10,476 nucleotides of DNA from an uncultured Methanobrevibacter sp. (GCF_900314615.1 NZ_OMWA01000038.1:1-10476); one strand, 5' to 3'; counted from the stretch's first letter, positions 1-7,485 are shown. Program-made: numbers and translations. Notes: a model not told the origin generated them from the sequence alone.

Positions 1-16
1 ATGGAGGAAAAAAATT

Positions 17-901
17 ATGGACCCTGTAACATTAGGTGTAGTTGCATTAATGGGTGCAGTTGCTACTATCGGAGGGGCTGCAGAGGACTTAGAATCTGAT
101 ATCGGTTCTCAAAGTAACCCTAACTCCCAAGTTCAACTTGCTCCACAAATGGGACATTTACACCGTATGATAAACAAGGCGGCTTCTGGTGAACCAGTCG
201 CTTATGGTGTTTGGTGTGGTGTTGCTGGTGCTATTGCATACATAGTTATGTCTTTAGGAATGATGCCTATCGTAGCTATTGCAATGGGTGCTTGTGTCGC
301 TGCTTTTGTTCACGCTATTTATACTGTTACATCCCACATGGGAAGGATTGTTGGACAATCCCAATTTGAACAACCATTATTTATGGATGTATTAACTCAA
401 TCTTTAGGACCTATCGTAGGTCACGGATTTATAACTAGTTTTTGTATTGTCGGAATTTCTTACTTAATGACCATTCCATTAGGATTTTGGGGTGAACCAT
501 TACACGTATTCCCATTACCACTCTTAGCAATGCTCTGGGGTATTGCTTTAGGTGCTATCGGTTCTTCAACCGGGGACGTTCACTATGGTGCAGAAAGTGA
601 GTATCAAAAATTCGAATTTGGTGGAGGAACCCCTGTAGCTATTCAAGGGGATATCGTTACTAAAGCTCCATTAGGTGCTAAAAACTCTATGGATGTAGTA
701 AACTTCTGTGCTAAATTCGGTGGACCATTAACTGGTTTCTGTTTCGGTCTCGTTGTATTCTTTAGTTTCTGGAATACAGTAGTATTTGGAGTATATGGTG
801 GTATTGTTGTAGGTATTATAATAATTATCTTATTAATCATCATGGATAATTACTTAGAAGTATTTGCAAGAAACAAATATGGACCATATGAGGAAGAATA
901 A
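17..901 (+). CDS. mtrE: Tetrahydromethanopterin S-methyltransferase subunit E (MtrE)
   Basis: MtrE is an integral membrane subunit of the Mtr complex, which moves the methyl group from methyl-tetrahydromethanopterin to coenzyme M and couples this to Na+ export. The 294-residue product has the usual family length. It has several long hydrophobic stretches (about residues 61-105, 136-182 and 236-278) separated by short polar loops. The N-terminus (MDPVTLGVVALMG) and the segment GSSTGDVHYG, containing Asp187, are typical of MtrE; the family literature has discussed a conserved membrane Asp at about this position for Na+ movement. The start is fixed by GGAGG at 3-7. It is the first gene of mtrEDCBAFGH. 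In Methanobacteriales this cluster commonly follows mcr, but the 16 bases before the gene show no mcrA tail, so that link is inferred. The stop overlaps the mtrD ribosome binding site. Confidence 0.97.
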   Translation: MDPVTLGVVALMGAVATIGGAAEDLESDIGSQSNPNSQVQLAPQMGHLHRMINKAASGEPVAYGVWCGVAGAIAYIVMSLGMMPIVAIAMGACVAAFVHAIYTVTSHMGRIVGQSQFEQPLFMDVLTQSLGPIVGHGFITSFCIVGISYLMTIPLGFWGEPLHVFPLPLLAMLWGIALGAIGSSTGDVHYGAESEYQKFEFGGGTPVAIQGDIVTKAPLGAKNSMDVVNFCAKFGGPLTGFCFGLVVFFSFWNTVVFGVYGGIVVGIIIIILLIIMDNYLEVFARNKYGPYEEE

Positions 902-914
902 GGAGGTTTCGATT

Positions 915-1616
915 ATGGATCCAATTTCATTAATTTTATTCATCGCAATAGGCGGTATTATGATTGGTGCAGGTGTGCACTTTATTCCTGTAGGAGGAGC
1001 TCCTGCAGCTATGGCAACAGCTACTGGTGTAGGTACCGGTACTGCTATGTTAGCTGCTGGTGCTGGTTTAACAGGTCTTATTACTGCTGCAACTATGACA
1101 GGTGAACCATTCTATATAGTAGGTATAGGTGGTGCTATTGGTGCTATGATTATGATGGGTATTACTATGCTCATTGCTAACTTAATCTACATCTTCGGTG
1201 TAGGTATTGTTCCTGCTGCATCAAAAGTACCTGTAGACTGGATTACTAAACGTAATCAAGAAGCTTACAAAACCCCTGGTACCGAAGGTCACGGTGTACC
1301 ATTAACTTCATTTGTTAGTGGTCTTATCGGTGGTCTCCTTGGTGGTTTTGGTGGTGGATTAGTCTACTACGGAATTTACAATGCTATGCAAGATACTGTA
1401 TTTGTACTCGACCCTACTGTAAGTGTTGGTTTAGCTGCTATTTTAGGTGTAGGTGTGTTCTTTATTAACTCTGTAATCGCTTCATACAACATCGGTGGTA
1501 CCATTGAAGGTATGCACGATCCAAAATTCAAAAGAATTGGTACTGGAGCTCTTGCATGTGCTATCGCATCTATCGTTGTCGGAATCTTTTGTATTATTTT
1601 AACTGGAGGTATCTAA
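915..1616 (+). CDS. mtrD: Tetrahydromethanopterin S-methyltransferase subunit D (MtrD)
   Basis: MtrD is a polytopic membrane subunit of the Na+-pumping methyltransferase. It is 233 residues long, very rich in Gly and Ala, with hydrophobic segments near both ends and a polar central loop (about residues 108-130, PVDWITKRNQEAYKTPG). A second polar loop, NIGGTIEGMHDPKFKR, lies near the C-terminus. A longer reading from 864 exists, but it would start inside mtrE. The ATG at 915 lies 8 bases after AGGAGG (901-906) and gives the family N-terminus MDPISLILF, so 915 is chosen. With MtrC and MtrE it is thought to form the membrane part through which Na+ passes. It follows mtrE by 13 bases and is followed by mtrC after a single base. 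Confidence 0.97.
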   Translation: MDPISLILFIAIGGIMIGAGVHFIPVGGAPAAMATATGVGTGTAMLAAGAGLTGLITAATMTGEPFYIVGIGGAIGAMIMMGITMLIANLIYIFGVGIVPAASKVPVDWITKRNQEAYKTPGTEGHGVPLTSFVSGLIGGLLGGFGGGLVYYGIYNAMQDTVFVLDPTVSVGLAAILGVGVFFINSVIASYNIGGTIEGMHDPKFKRIGTGALACAIASIVVGIFCIILTGGI

Positions 1617-1617
1617 A

Positions 1618-2430
1618 ATGTCTGCTGGTGGAAGTGCTGATGGTGCAGCTGCAGGTGCAGTAAGTTCAACAATGTTACTCGCTGTAGGTATTGTTGGAGG
1701 ATTACTTGCAATTTATATCACTGGTTTTTTAGGCGATATGGGATCAGTTATTGCAGGTCTCGGTGCTGTTTTAGCTATCGTATGGGGATCAGATGCTATT
1801 CGTAGAGTAGCAAGTTACGGTTTAGGTACTGGTGTACCATCTATTGGTTACATGTCTTTATCCGTTGGTGTTATCTCTGCTTTAGCAGGTATCAGTTTAG
1901 CAACTATATTAAATATAGCTATGTTAGGACCAATCGCAGCTTTCGTAATTGCTGTTATTATTGGTGCTATTATTGCAATCGTTGCTACTAAAATTGTAGG
2001 AATGAAAATACCTATCATGCTTCAATGTACTATTGAAATTGCTGGTGCAGCAACTTTAGCAATCCTTGCTTTCTCTGTAGCAATCGCAGGTTCTTTCGAC
2101 ATGCTCGCAATTTATGAACATGTTGTAGCAACTGGATTCATTGCTGTATTATTTATCTTATGTACTATGGCTATCCAACATCCATTCAACGCATGTTTAG
2201 GACCAAACGAAGATCAAGTAAGAACTTTAAAATGTGCAGCATCTACTGCATTCTTATCCATGACTTTAGTTGGTCTCATGTCTGTAACTTCAGGTGGATT
2301 AGGCTGGTTCATTGTATTCATTGTAGGTTTAGTTGGTTGGGTCATCTCATTCAGAGCATTCGTATTAGCTTCAATGAATGACGCTGCTTCAACCAAATGG
2401 GCTGGATTATGGCCTAAAGTTGAAAATTAG
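1618..2430 (+). CDS. mtrC: Tetrahydromethanopterin S-methyltransferase subunit C (MtrC)
   Basis: MtrC is the third large membrane subunit of Mtr. It has 270 residues with successive hydrophobic segments from about residue 18 onward and short polar loops such as GSDAIRRVASYGLGTG and HPFNACLGPNEDQVR. The length and these loops agree with the MtrC family. The ribosome binding site GGAGGT (1605-1610) lies inside the last codons of mtrD. Only one base separates the mtrD stop from this ATG, so translation of the two is probably coupled. Together with MtrD and MtrE it would make up the membrane-embedded Na+ channel part. No unusual residues or breaks were seen. Confidence 0.97.
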   Translation: MSAGGSADGAAAGAVSSTMLLAVGIVGGLLAIYITGFLGDMGSVIAGLGAVLAIVWGSDAIRRVASYGLGTGVPSIGYMSLSVGVISALAGISLATILNIAMLGPIAAFVIAVIIGAIIAIVATKIVGMKIPIMLQCTIEIAGAATLAILAFSVAIAGSFDMLAIYEHVVATGFIAVLFILCTMAIQHPFNACLGPNEDQVRTLKCAASTAFLSMTLVGLMSVTSGGLGWFIVFIVGLVGWVISFRAFVLASMNDAASTKWAGLWPKVEN

Positions 2431-2447
2431 ATTAGGAGGAATTAAAT

Positions 2448-2777
2448 ATGGCTCAAATGTTACCTATGGTACAAATTGTACCTGAAATGAATTTCGCATA
2501 TGACCCTGTAACTGGGGTTTTAAGTTCATCTTTAGGTTCAGGAATTGTTCTCCTATCTATGGATGATGTAAACGAACAAGTAGCAAAAGTGGAATTAGCT
2601 GCTGATGAATTAATGGCTTCATTAGACCCATACACAAGTCCTGTTGGCTCTTTCCCTGGAAGGGATGGTTCTTACATTACTGCAGGATTATTAACTAACA
2701 TTGTATATGGATTCTTATTAGCTACATTCATTATATTTGCTGCATTACCTATTTTAGAAGTATTGGGGGTTTTATAG
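2448..2777 (+). CDS. mtrB: Tetrahydromethanopterin S-methyltransferase subunit B (MtrB)
   Basis: MtrB is a small single-anchor subunit of Mtr. The 109-residue protein has an N-terminal soluble part, a likely helix around residues 38-58 (DDVNEQVAKVELAADELMAS), the turn PGRDGSY, and one C-terminal membrane helix (about residues 79-105). AGGAGG at 2434-2439, 8 bases ahead, fixes the start. The gene ends exactly where mtrA begins, with no base between. The PGRD element just before the membrane helix resembles SGRD at the same place in MtrG, which suggests related membrane anchors. MtrB probably packs with MtrA, MtrF and MtrG in the stalk of the complex; this role is inferred from family knowledge. 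Confidence 0.95.
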   Translation: MAQMLPMVQIVPEMNFAYDPVTGVLSSSLGSGIVLLSMDDVNEQVAKVELAADELMASLDPYTSPVGSFPGRDGSYITAGLLTNIVYGFLLATFIIFAALPILEVLGVL

Positions 2778-3491
2778 ATGGCTGATAAAAAAGCTCCTGC
2801 AGACGGCTGGCCGGTTATCAGTGGAGACTACATTGTCGGTGATCCAGAAAGCCCAGTTGCAGTAACAACTTTAGCTTCTCACATTGAAGCAGAACTTTCT
2901 GGTGCAGCTATTGCAGGTCCATGTAAAACAGAAAACTTAGGAATAGAAAAAGTAGTTGCTAATATTATTTCCAACCCTAATATTCGTTTCTTAATATTAG
3001 CTGGTGCGGAAGTACAAGGTCACATCACTGGTCAAAGTTTTAAAGCTTTACATGAAAATGGTGCAGACCCTGACAAAAAGAAAATTATTGGCGCAACTGG
3101 TGCTATTCCATTCGTAGAAAATGTTCCACTTGACGGTGTTGAAAGATTCCAACAACAATTAGAAATTGTTGATTTAATTGACACAGAAGATATTGGAGCA
3201 ATTCAATCAAAAATCAATGAATGTGTAGAAAAAGACCCAGGTGCTTTCGAAGAAGAAGCTATGGTTATTTCCGTTGATGATGACGGTGGGGAAGAAGAAG
3301 AAGGAGAAGCAATTAGAGTTGTTTCTGCTGAAACTGCACTCGTTGAAGCAAGAATTAGGGATATAAACACTAAAATCGACATGGTCGGTGCTGTCCAAAG
3401 AAACATGGCGGGAAATTACGCTGGTAAAGTACAAGGTATAATGATCGGATTAGCTTTTACTTTAATAATTGGAGTTTTATTCTTGATTTAA
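2778..3491 (+). CDS. mtrA: Tetrahydromethanopterin S-methyltransferase subunit A (MtrA), corrinoid-binding
   Basis: MtrA carries the cobamide that accepts the methyl group from MtrH and gives it to coenzyme M. The protein has 237 residues. A cytoplasmic corrinoid domain covers about residues 1-160, with the family motif GAEVQGH at 76-82, where His82 matches the histidine known to coordinate cobalt in MtrA (His84 in the Methanocaldococcus protein). A linker very rich in Asp and Glu (about 167-178) follows, then a polar helix and one C-terminal membrane helix (about 215-237). The ATG directly abuts the mtrB stop, and the ribosome binding site GGGGGT (2765-2770) lies inside mtrB, so coupled translation is likely. 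The Glu-rich linker creates long open frames on the opposite strand that are not genes. Maturation depends on cobamide supply; cobY lies downstream in this window. Confidence 0.98.
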   Translation: MADKKAPADGWPVISGDYIVGDPESPVAVTTLASHIEAELSGAAIAGPCKTENLGIEKVVANIISNPNIRFLILAGAEVQGHITGQSFKALHENGADPDKKKIIGATGAIPFVENVPLDGVERFQQQLEIVDLIDTEDIGAIQSKINECVEKDPGAFEEEAMVISVDDDGGEEEEGEAIRVVSAETALVEARIRDINTKIDMVGAVQRNMAGNYAGKVQGIMIGLAFTLIIGVLFLI

Positions 3492-3504
3492 GGAGGAGAT
3501 GAAT

Positions 3505-3711
3505 ATGGTACAAATTTCAAACAAACCAAATATTAATGGGATGAAAACTGCAGCAGATGATGCTGAATACAGTTCAAAACTCCTTGCAAGAGAAGGTAAA
3601 CTATTCGCAGGTTTACTTGCAACAAGATTTAAAGGTTTCGCAATTGGTGCTTGCATTGCAATACTTTTAATCGTAATAATTCCTTTTATTGCAACATTAT
3701 TAGGATTCTAA
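3505..3711 (+). CDS. mtrF: Tetrahydromethanopterin S-methyltransferase subunit F (MtrF)
   Basis: MtrF is a small single-anchor subunit of Mtr. The 68-residue protein has a polar N-terminal half (MVQISNKPNINGMK), a short basic turn (ATRFKG) and a C-terminal membrane helix (about residues 46-66). An ATG also exists at 3499, but it is only 2 bases from the AGGAGG at 3491-3496; the ATG at 3505 is 8 bases away and gives the usual family length, so it is chosen. The segment before the helix resembles the end of MtrA (YAGKVQGIMIG versus TRFKGFAIG), as is known for this family. The gene follows mtrA by 13 bases, and its ribosome binding site begins on the last base of the mtrA stop codon. Confidence 0.93.
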   Translation: MVQISNKPNINGMKTAADDAEYSSKLLAREGKLFAGLLATRFKGFAIGACIAILLIVIIPFIATLLGF

Positions 3712-3724
3712 AGAGGTGTTATAT

Positions 3725-3964
3725 ATGAGTGAAGGAGATTCAATACCTCAAGTAATGGTTTCCTCCGATGATTTCAACCAAATCGTTGCAAAATTAGATG
3801 ATGCAGAAGAAAAAGTTGATTTCACTGTAGGGGAATATTATCAACGTTTAGGCCAACAAAGTGGTAGAGATGTTGGTATCTTATATGGTATTATAATTGG
3901 ATTAATTATATTAATTGTAGCTATAAAATTCGGTGTAACTTCAATGTTATCTGCCTTATTATAG
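3725..3964 (+). CDS. mtrG: Tetrahydromethanopterin S-methyltransferase subunit G (MtrG)
   Basis: MtrG is a small single-anchor subunit of Mtr. It has 79 residues: an acidic, helix-prone N-terminal part (about residues 14-42, DDFNQIVAKLDDAEEKVDF and on), the motif GQQSGRD, and a C-terminal membrane helix (about 52-75). An upstream GTG at 3716 is in frame, but it lies within the GAGGTG (3713-3718) that serves as ribosome binding site for the ATG at 3725, so the ATG is preferred. The gene lies 13 bases after mtrF. The next gene's ribosome binding site overlaps its stop codon. MtrG is the shortest gene but one in the operon, and it is intact. Confidence 0.93.
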   Translation: MSEGDSIPQVMVSSDDFNQIVAKLDDAEEKVDFTVGEYYQRLGQQSGRDVGILYGIIIGLIILIVAIKFGVTSMLSALL

Positions 3965-3977
3965 GAGGTTTATATTT

Positions 3978-4910
3978 ATGTTAAGATTTGATAAAGAACA
4001 ACTCGTCATTGATGTTGCTGGTATGAAAATGGGAGGGCAACCTGGTGAATACCCTACTGTTTTAGCAGGAACTATCTTTTACGGTGGACACAATATTATT
4101 AGTGATGAAAAAGAAGGTATCTTTGATAAAGATGCTGCTGAAGAAAGAATTAAAACAATGGAAGAAATGTCTGACGTAACCGGAAACCCATGTGTTGTAC
4201 AAACTTTCGGTGCTACTGCAGAAGCTATGGTAAAATACTTAGAATTTGTAGGAGACGTCTGTGACAAACCTTTCCTTATTGACTCAACTGCAGCTGCTGC
4301 AAAAATTGCAGGTGTAGAATACGTACAAGAAGTCGGATTAACTGAAAGAGCTGTTTACAACTCTTTAAGTATGGCTGCTGAACCTGCAGAAATTGAAGCT
4401 GTTAAAAACTCCGACATCGATGCATCCATTCTCTTAGGTTTCAACCCAATGAAACCTGGTGTAGAAGGTAAAATCGAAATCTGGGAAACTGGTGGAGATG
4501 TAATCGACCAAGGTATTCTCGAAATGGCTGACGAATGTGGTATTACTAAACCATTCATGGATGTAGCAGTTACTCCATTAGGTCAAGGTGCAGGACCTGC
4601 AGTAAGAACTTCTTACGCAGTAAAAGCTAAATGGGGATACCCAGTAGGATCTGGTATTCACAACGTTCCATCCGCATGGGACTGGTTAAGAGGATACAAA
4701 AAAGAACACAAAGAAGCATGGCCTGTTTGTGATATTGGTTCCAATATCGTTCAACAAATGGCTGGTGGGGACTTTGTACTCTTTGGACCAATCGAAAATG
4801 CAAGACTTGCATTCCCTGCATGTGGTATGGCAGATATCATGATTGCTGAAGCAGCAAAAGATATCGGTACTGAACCTGTAGAAGAACACCCAATTAACAA
4901 ATTATTATAA
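3978..4910 (+). CDS. mtrH: Tetrahydromethanopterin S-methyltransferase subunit H (MtrH), methyl-H4MPT:corrinoid methyltransferase
   Basis: MtrH is the soluble catalytic subunit that moves the methyl group from N5-methyl-tetrahydromethanopterin to the cob(I)amide on MtrA. The 310-residue product has the normal family length and belongs to the pterin-binding TIM-barrel methyltransferases (MetH/CFeSP type). Typical segments are AGTIFYGGHNIISD (about 30-43), LIDSTAAAAK (about 100-109), SILLGFNPMKPG (about 150-161), DVAVTPLGQGAGPA (about 195-208) and the C-terminal FGPIENARLAFPACGMADIM. No membrane segment is present, which fits a peripheral cytoplasmic subunit. GGAGGT at 3964-3969, starting on the last base of the mtrG stop, precedes the ATG by 8 bases. 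It is the last gene of the operon, 14 bases before the terminator hairpin. Confidence 0.97.
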   Translation: MLRFDKEQLVIDVAGMKMGGQPGEYPTVLAGTIFYGGHNIISDEKEGIFDKDAAEERIKTMEEMSDVTGNPCVVQTFGATAEAMVKYLEFVGDVCDKPFLIDSTAAAAKIAGVEYVQEVGLTERAVYNSLSMAAEPAEIEAVKNSDIDASILLGFNPMKPGVEGKIEIWETGGDVIDQGILEMADECGITKPFMDVAVTPLGQGAGPAVRTSYAVKAKWGYPVGSGIHNVPSAWDWLRGYKKEHKEAWPVCDIGSNIVQQMAGGDFVLFGPIENARLAFPACGMADIMIAEAAKDIGTEPVEEHPINKLL

Positions 4911-4924
4911 ACACAAAGGGTCCC

Positions 4925-4958
4925 GATTAGATGATTAATTTCATCTAATCTTTTTTTT
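4925..4958 (+). terminator. mtr operon terminator
   Basis: A perfect 10-base inverted repeat (GATTAGATGA at 4925-4934 and TCATCTAATC at 4941-4950) with a 6-base loop is followed at once by eight T (4951-4958). It begins 14 bases after the mtrH stop. T-runs alone can stop archaeal RNA polymerase; the hairpin may add 3'-end stability. More T-runs (4962-4968 and others) may act as back-up. Confidence 0.85.
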
Positions 4959-5002
4959 AAATTTTTTTACTACTTTTCGCTGATTTTTCTTAAAAATTTT
5001 TT

Positions 5003-5042
5003 AACAAAATTTATATTATCTTAATAATAGATTATTATTTAA
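5003..5042 (+). promoter_or_regulatory. Archaeal promoter of the marker 14 / cobY unit
   Basis: TTTATATTA (5010-5018) matches the archaeal TATA box, with an A-rich BRE-like stretch just upstream (AACAAAA, 5003-5009). Transcription would start about 25 bases downstream, near 5040, giving a short leader before the ribosome binding site GGAGAGGT (5052-5059) and the ATG at 5066. The box follows the mtr terminator, so this is probably a separate unit. Confidence 0.6.
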
Positions 5043-5065
5043 CTTTAAATTGGAGAGGTTGAATA

Positions 5066-6538
5066 ATGTCTTTTTTAAGTAAACTTTTTAATAAAGGTCC
5101 TAAACCTATAATTGCTCATTCTAAAGAAGGTAATTTAGCTACTTTAAGAGCTCAAAGGGCAGGTCCTGCAAGTCCTGGTGCTGTTAAAAAACCAGATACT
5201 TATTATGTAACTGCTTCTGTTGAATTGGGAAATACCACTACCAAATGTATAGTGATGGCTACTAACCTGAACACTAGTGAATCTTATTTACTTAACAAAA
5301 CAGTTAAAATGACTAGGGATATCAGACCACCAAAACCTTCAGAAGACGTATTCGGTAAAACTGTTTGGGGTATTGAACTTTCTAAAGAAGCTGTAACTGA
5401 ATTAATTAGAGATACTGTTTTAGAATCATTAAGAAAATGTCAAGTTGATAAAGATGAAGATTTAGACTTTGTTGTTAGATCTACTGGGGTTACTGCAGGT
5501 TTTGCAACTGCTGAAGAAGCAGGTCAGCTCATTATTGCTTTAGCTGACGGTTGTCTTGAAGCAGATATTCCTCCTCGTAAGATGTCTCCTGCAATGAGTA
5601 TTTCACAACTTCCTGAAAGGCTGCAAAAACACTCCCTTTTAGAAAATATCATGTTTGACGGTGCTGTTGTTAGTGTAGTTCCTCCTGAAGGAAAAGAAAC
5701 TGTTGCAAATGAAATGGAAGGGGAACTTGTTACTGCTGGAATCAAATTAGGTGCTAAATGGACTGATGTTGATTACAGAAACCCTTGTGTATCACTGGAT
5801 TTCGGTTCAACATTGGCAGGACGTATTGTTAATGATAATGAACCTTATGCTAATACTGTTGGTAACTTTTTAGGTCTTGCGGGTGTTGTAAGCGATTCTT
5901 TAGCCAGAGGTTCTGGACAAATCGATAAGAAAAATGGTGCTGCTTTAGATTTATACTCAGAAAAAGCCATGAAAAAAGCTGATCACAAAAAAGCTGAAGC
6001 AAATGCTCTTGAAGCTCACAAATTAATTAATATTACTAAAGTTCCGATGGATGTGGAAAGATTCGGAACAGTTCCTGTAAATCCTGTAGCTGCTGAAAAA
6101 GCAGGTACAACTTTAATCGGTTGTGATGTTGGATTCAATGGGGATAAACTTCCTGAATTAATGGAATTGGGTGCTCAATTCTATGATGCAGACGGTCTTC
6201 CAACATTGCTTTCAACATTGGATTATGTAAGTACCAATATTGTTAAAAGAGTATTGGATGTTGCATTCAAAGAAAATGTCATTGTTCCTGGTTCCGCTTT
6301 AGGAATTACTGGTAGGGCAGGTATTACAGGACGTAAACCTGAACTTATTTTAGAAGCGGTTCAGGATAAGTTTGAAAATGTCGTATTCGTTGAAGATGGT
6401 CTTGCATTAGGTTCTGCTATTATGGCTCGTTGTATGAACTCTATGGGTACTCCTAAAGTTCCTATTGGTGGTAAACAGGGTGGAAGATGTATCCTTAAAG
6501 ATCGTATGAAAATGGCCGGCGGCAAATTCGCTAAATAA
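5066..6538 (+). CDS. Methanogenesis marker protein 14 (ASKHA-fold, function unknown)
   Basis: This 490-residue protein is recognised as the methanogenesis marker 14 family, found across methanogens without an assigned reaction. Motifs typical of the actin/Hsp70/activase (ASKHA) ATPase fold are visible: a phosphate-1-like loop VELGNTTTK (52-60), a phosphate-2-like loop LDFGSTLAGR (244-253), and a Gly-rich adenosine-site-like segment SALGITGRAGITG (410-422) followed by EDGLALGSAIMA (443-454). About 40 N-terminal residues are polar and basic, probably flexible. There are no membrane segments and no ferredoxin-like CX2CX2C cluster. The layout recalls EutA- and RACo-type activases that rescue corrinoid enzymes with ATP. 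Lying between the corrinoid enzyme Mtr and cobY, it may help maintain MtrA; that is inference, not established. Translation starts after GGAGAGGT (5052-5059), and cobY follows after 14 bases. Confidence 0.88.
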   Translation: MSFLSKLFNKGPKPIIAHSKEGNLATLRAQRAGPASPGAVKKPDTYYVTASVELGNTTTKCIVMATNLNTSESYLLNKTVKMTRDIRPPKPSEDVFGKTVWGIELSKEAVTELIRDTVLESLRKCQVDKDEDLDFVVRSTGVTAGFATAEEAGQLIIALADGCLEADIPPRKMSPAMSISQLPERLQKHSLLENIMFDGAVVSVVPPEGKETVANEMEGELVTAGIKLGAKWTDVDYRNPCVSLDFGSTLAGRIVNDNEPYANTVGNFLGLAGVVSDSLARGSGQIDKKNGAALDLYSEKAMKKADHKKAEANALEAHKLINITKVPMDVERFGTVPVNPVAAEKAGTTLIGCDVGFNGDKLPELMELGAQFYDADGLPTLLSTLDYVSTNIVKRVLDVAFKENVIVPGSALGITGRAGITGRKPELILEAVQDKFENVVFVEDGLALGSAIMARCMNSMGTPKVPIGGKQGGRCILKDRMKMAGGKFAK

Positions 6539-6552
6539 ATCGTGATTTTTGT

Positions 6553-7161
6553 ATGATTTATGCAATTTTGATGGCTGGAGGTATGGGAACTAGACTTAAA
6601 GTTCCCTGCGAAAAACCTCTTTTTGAATTATGCGGTAAACCATTGATTAAATATGTACTTGATAATCTGGAATCATCTAGATTTATTGATAAAATCATTA
6701 TTGCGGTTAGTCCTCATACTCAGGAAACCACCAAATATCTAAATTCTCTAGATGCTGATTTTCAGATATTGGATACTTCAGGTGAAGATTACTTGACTGA
6801 TTTGTCGTATATCTTGGATTATTTTGAGAAAACTTCTAAAGATGATGTCCTTCTTTTTATAAACGCAGACTTGCCGTTTATTTCTACAGAGACTATAGAT
6901 CATGTTTTGGATTATTATATGAAATCTGATAAAGATGCTTTATCCACTTTAGTTCCGGTAGAAATATTTGAAAATTTAGGTTTAAATTATTCTTATGAAT
7001 TCAATGGTAATGTTCCATCAGGATTGAATGTTTTGAGAAGCGTTAACATTGTACAGGATGAAGACCAGCTTATTATTCCAAAAAAAGAGTTGGCTTTGAA
7101 TATTAATACTCTTCTGGATAGTGAAGTTGCAGAAAAATTCTATCAGGAATATTATATTTAA
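6553..7161 (+). CDS. cobY: Adenosylcobinamide-phosphate guanylyltransferase (CobY)
   Basis: CobY is the archaeal, non-orthologous replacement for CobU. It transfers GMP from GTP to adenosylcobinamide phosphate, a late step in attaching the lower ligand of cobamides. The 202-residue protein has the nucleotidyltransferase signature LMAGGMGTRL (6-15) with EKPL (20-23), a metal-site segment INADLP (103-108), and the CobY-type motifs VPSGLNVL (154-161) and ELALNINT (179-186), which match the Methanocaldococcus CobY pattern. Other sugar- or molybdopterin-type nucleotidyltransferases share the N-terminus, but the C-terminal motifs favour CobY. Only a weak ribosome binding site is visible (CGTGAT, 6541-6546). 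It lies 14 bases after marker 14 and is probably co-transcribed with it. It uses TTG for Leu far more often than the mtr genes do, which fits modest expression. Confidence 0.88.
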   Translation: MIYAILMAGGMGTRLKVPCEKPLFELCGKPLIKYVLDNLESSRFIDKIIIAVSPHTQETTKYLNSLDADFQILDTSGEDYLTDLSYILDYFEKTSKDDVLLFINADLPFISTETIDHVLDYYMKSDKDALSTLVPVEIFENLGLNYSYEFNGNVPSGLNVLRSVNIVQDEDQLIIPKKELALNINTLLDSEVAEKFYQEYYI

Positions 7162-7190
7162 ATATAATGAAATTATATATTTATATAAGT
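7151..7190 (+). promoter_or_regulatory. Possible promoter region of the PRC-barrel gene
   Basis: The end of cobY and the 54 bases after it contain several overlapping TATA-like strings (ATTATATTTA at 7151-7160, TATATATT at 7175-7182, TTTATATAA at 7180-7188). Any of the first two would place the start about 15-35 bases before the ATG at 7216; the last would start too close to it. Which box is used cannot be decided by eye. Confidence 0.4.
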
Positions 7191-7215
7191 ATATTTACTT
7201 TTATCAGGTGATTTA

Positions 7216-7485
7216 ATGGAAAATAAACAACAAATTCCTAAAAGAGAAGAAAAATTATGGAGCGAAATTAAAAATTATCAAGTAGCTACTAACAATGCAC
7301 GTATCCTCGGTGTTTTGGATGAATTGATTATCAATGAAAAAACCGGTAAAATAGTCGATATTGCTATCAGGGTAGAAAGTGACCGTAATATCCATGTAAA
7401 AGGTGCTAAAAGAAATGGTGACTTATTGTTAGTTCCTTTCGCTAAAGTTGAAAAAGTCGGCGAATTTATTATTGTAACTGAATAA
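7216..7485 (+). CDS. Small PRC-barrel domain protein
   Basis: This is a stand-alone PRC-barrel protein of 89 residues. The barrel covers about residues 27-88, with the typical run NARILGVLDELIINEKTGKI, then VDIAIRV, then LLVPFAKVEKVGEFIIV at the end; about 25 charged residues precede it. There are no membrane helices and no cysteines. PRC barrels serve in RNA processing (RimM), in photosystem assembly and, in archaea, as partners of cell division proteins (CdvA, and the CdpB proteins that work with SepF and FtsZ in haloarchaea). The last role is possible here, since Methanobacteriales divide with FtsZ and SepF, but nothing in the neighbourhood points to division. The start is supported by CAGGTGAT (7205-7212). 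The gene seems to be its own unit, with a TATA-like region before and a terminator at its end. Confidence 0.85.
   Translation: MENKQQIPKREEKLWSEIKNYQVATNNARILGVLDELIINEKTGKIVDIAIRVESDRNIHVKGAKRNGDLLLVPFAKVEKVGEFIIVTE

Noticed and set aside
864..914. Upstream extension of mtrD
   Set aside because: It would start inside mtrE with no ribosome binding site; AGGAGG at 901-906 points to the ATG at 915.
2160..2396. Overlapping frames on both strands within mtrC
   Set aside because: They are shadows of mtrC: no family resemblance, no start signals, and the mtrC frame is a clear Mtr subunit.
3203..3434. Two reverse-strand frames in mtrA, one very Ser/Phe-rich
   Set aside because: They arise from the Asp/Glu-rich linker of MtrA read backwards; low-complexity shadows without start signals.
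4079..4889. Reverse-strand frames across mtrH
   Set aside because: They are shadows caused by codon bias on the coding strand; none has a promoter or ribosome binding site.
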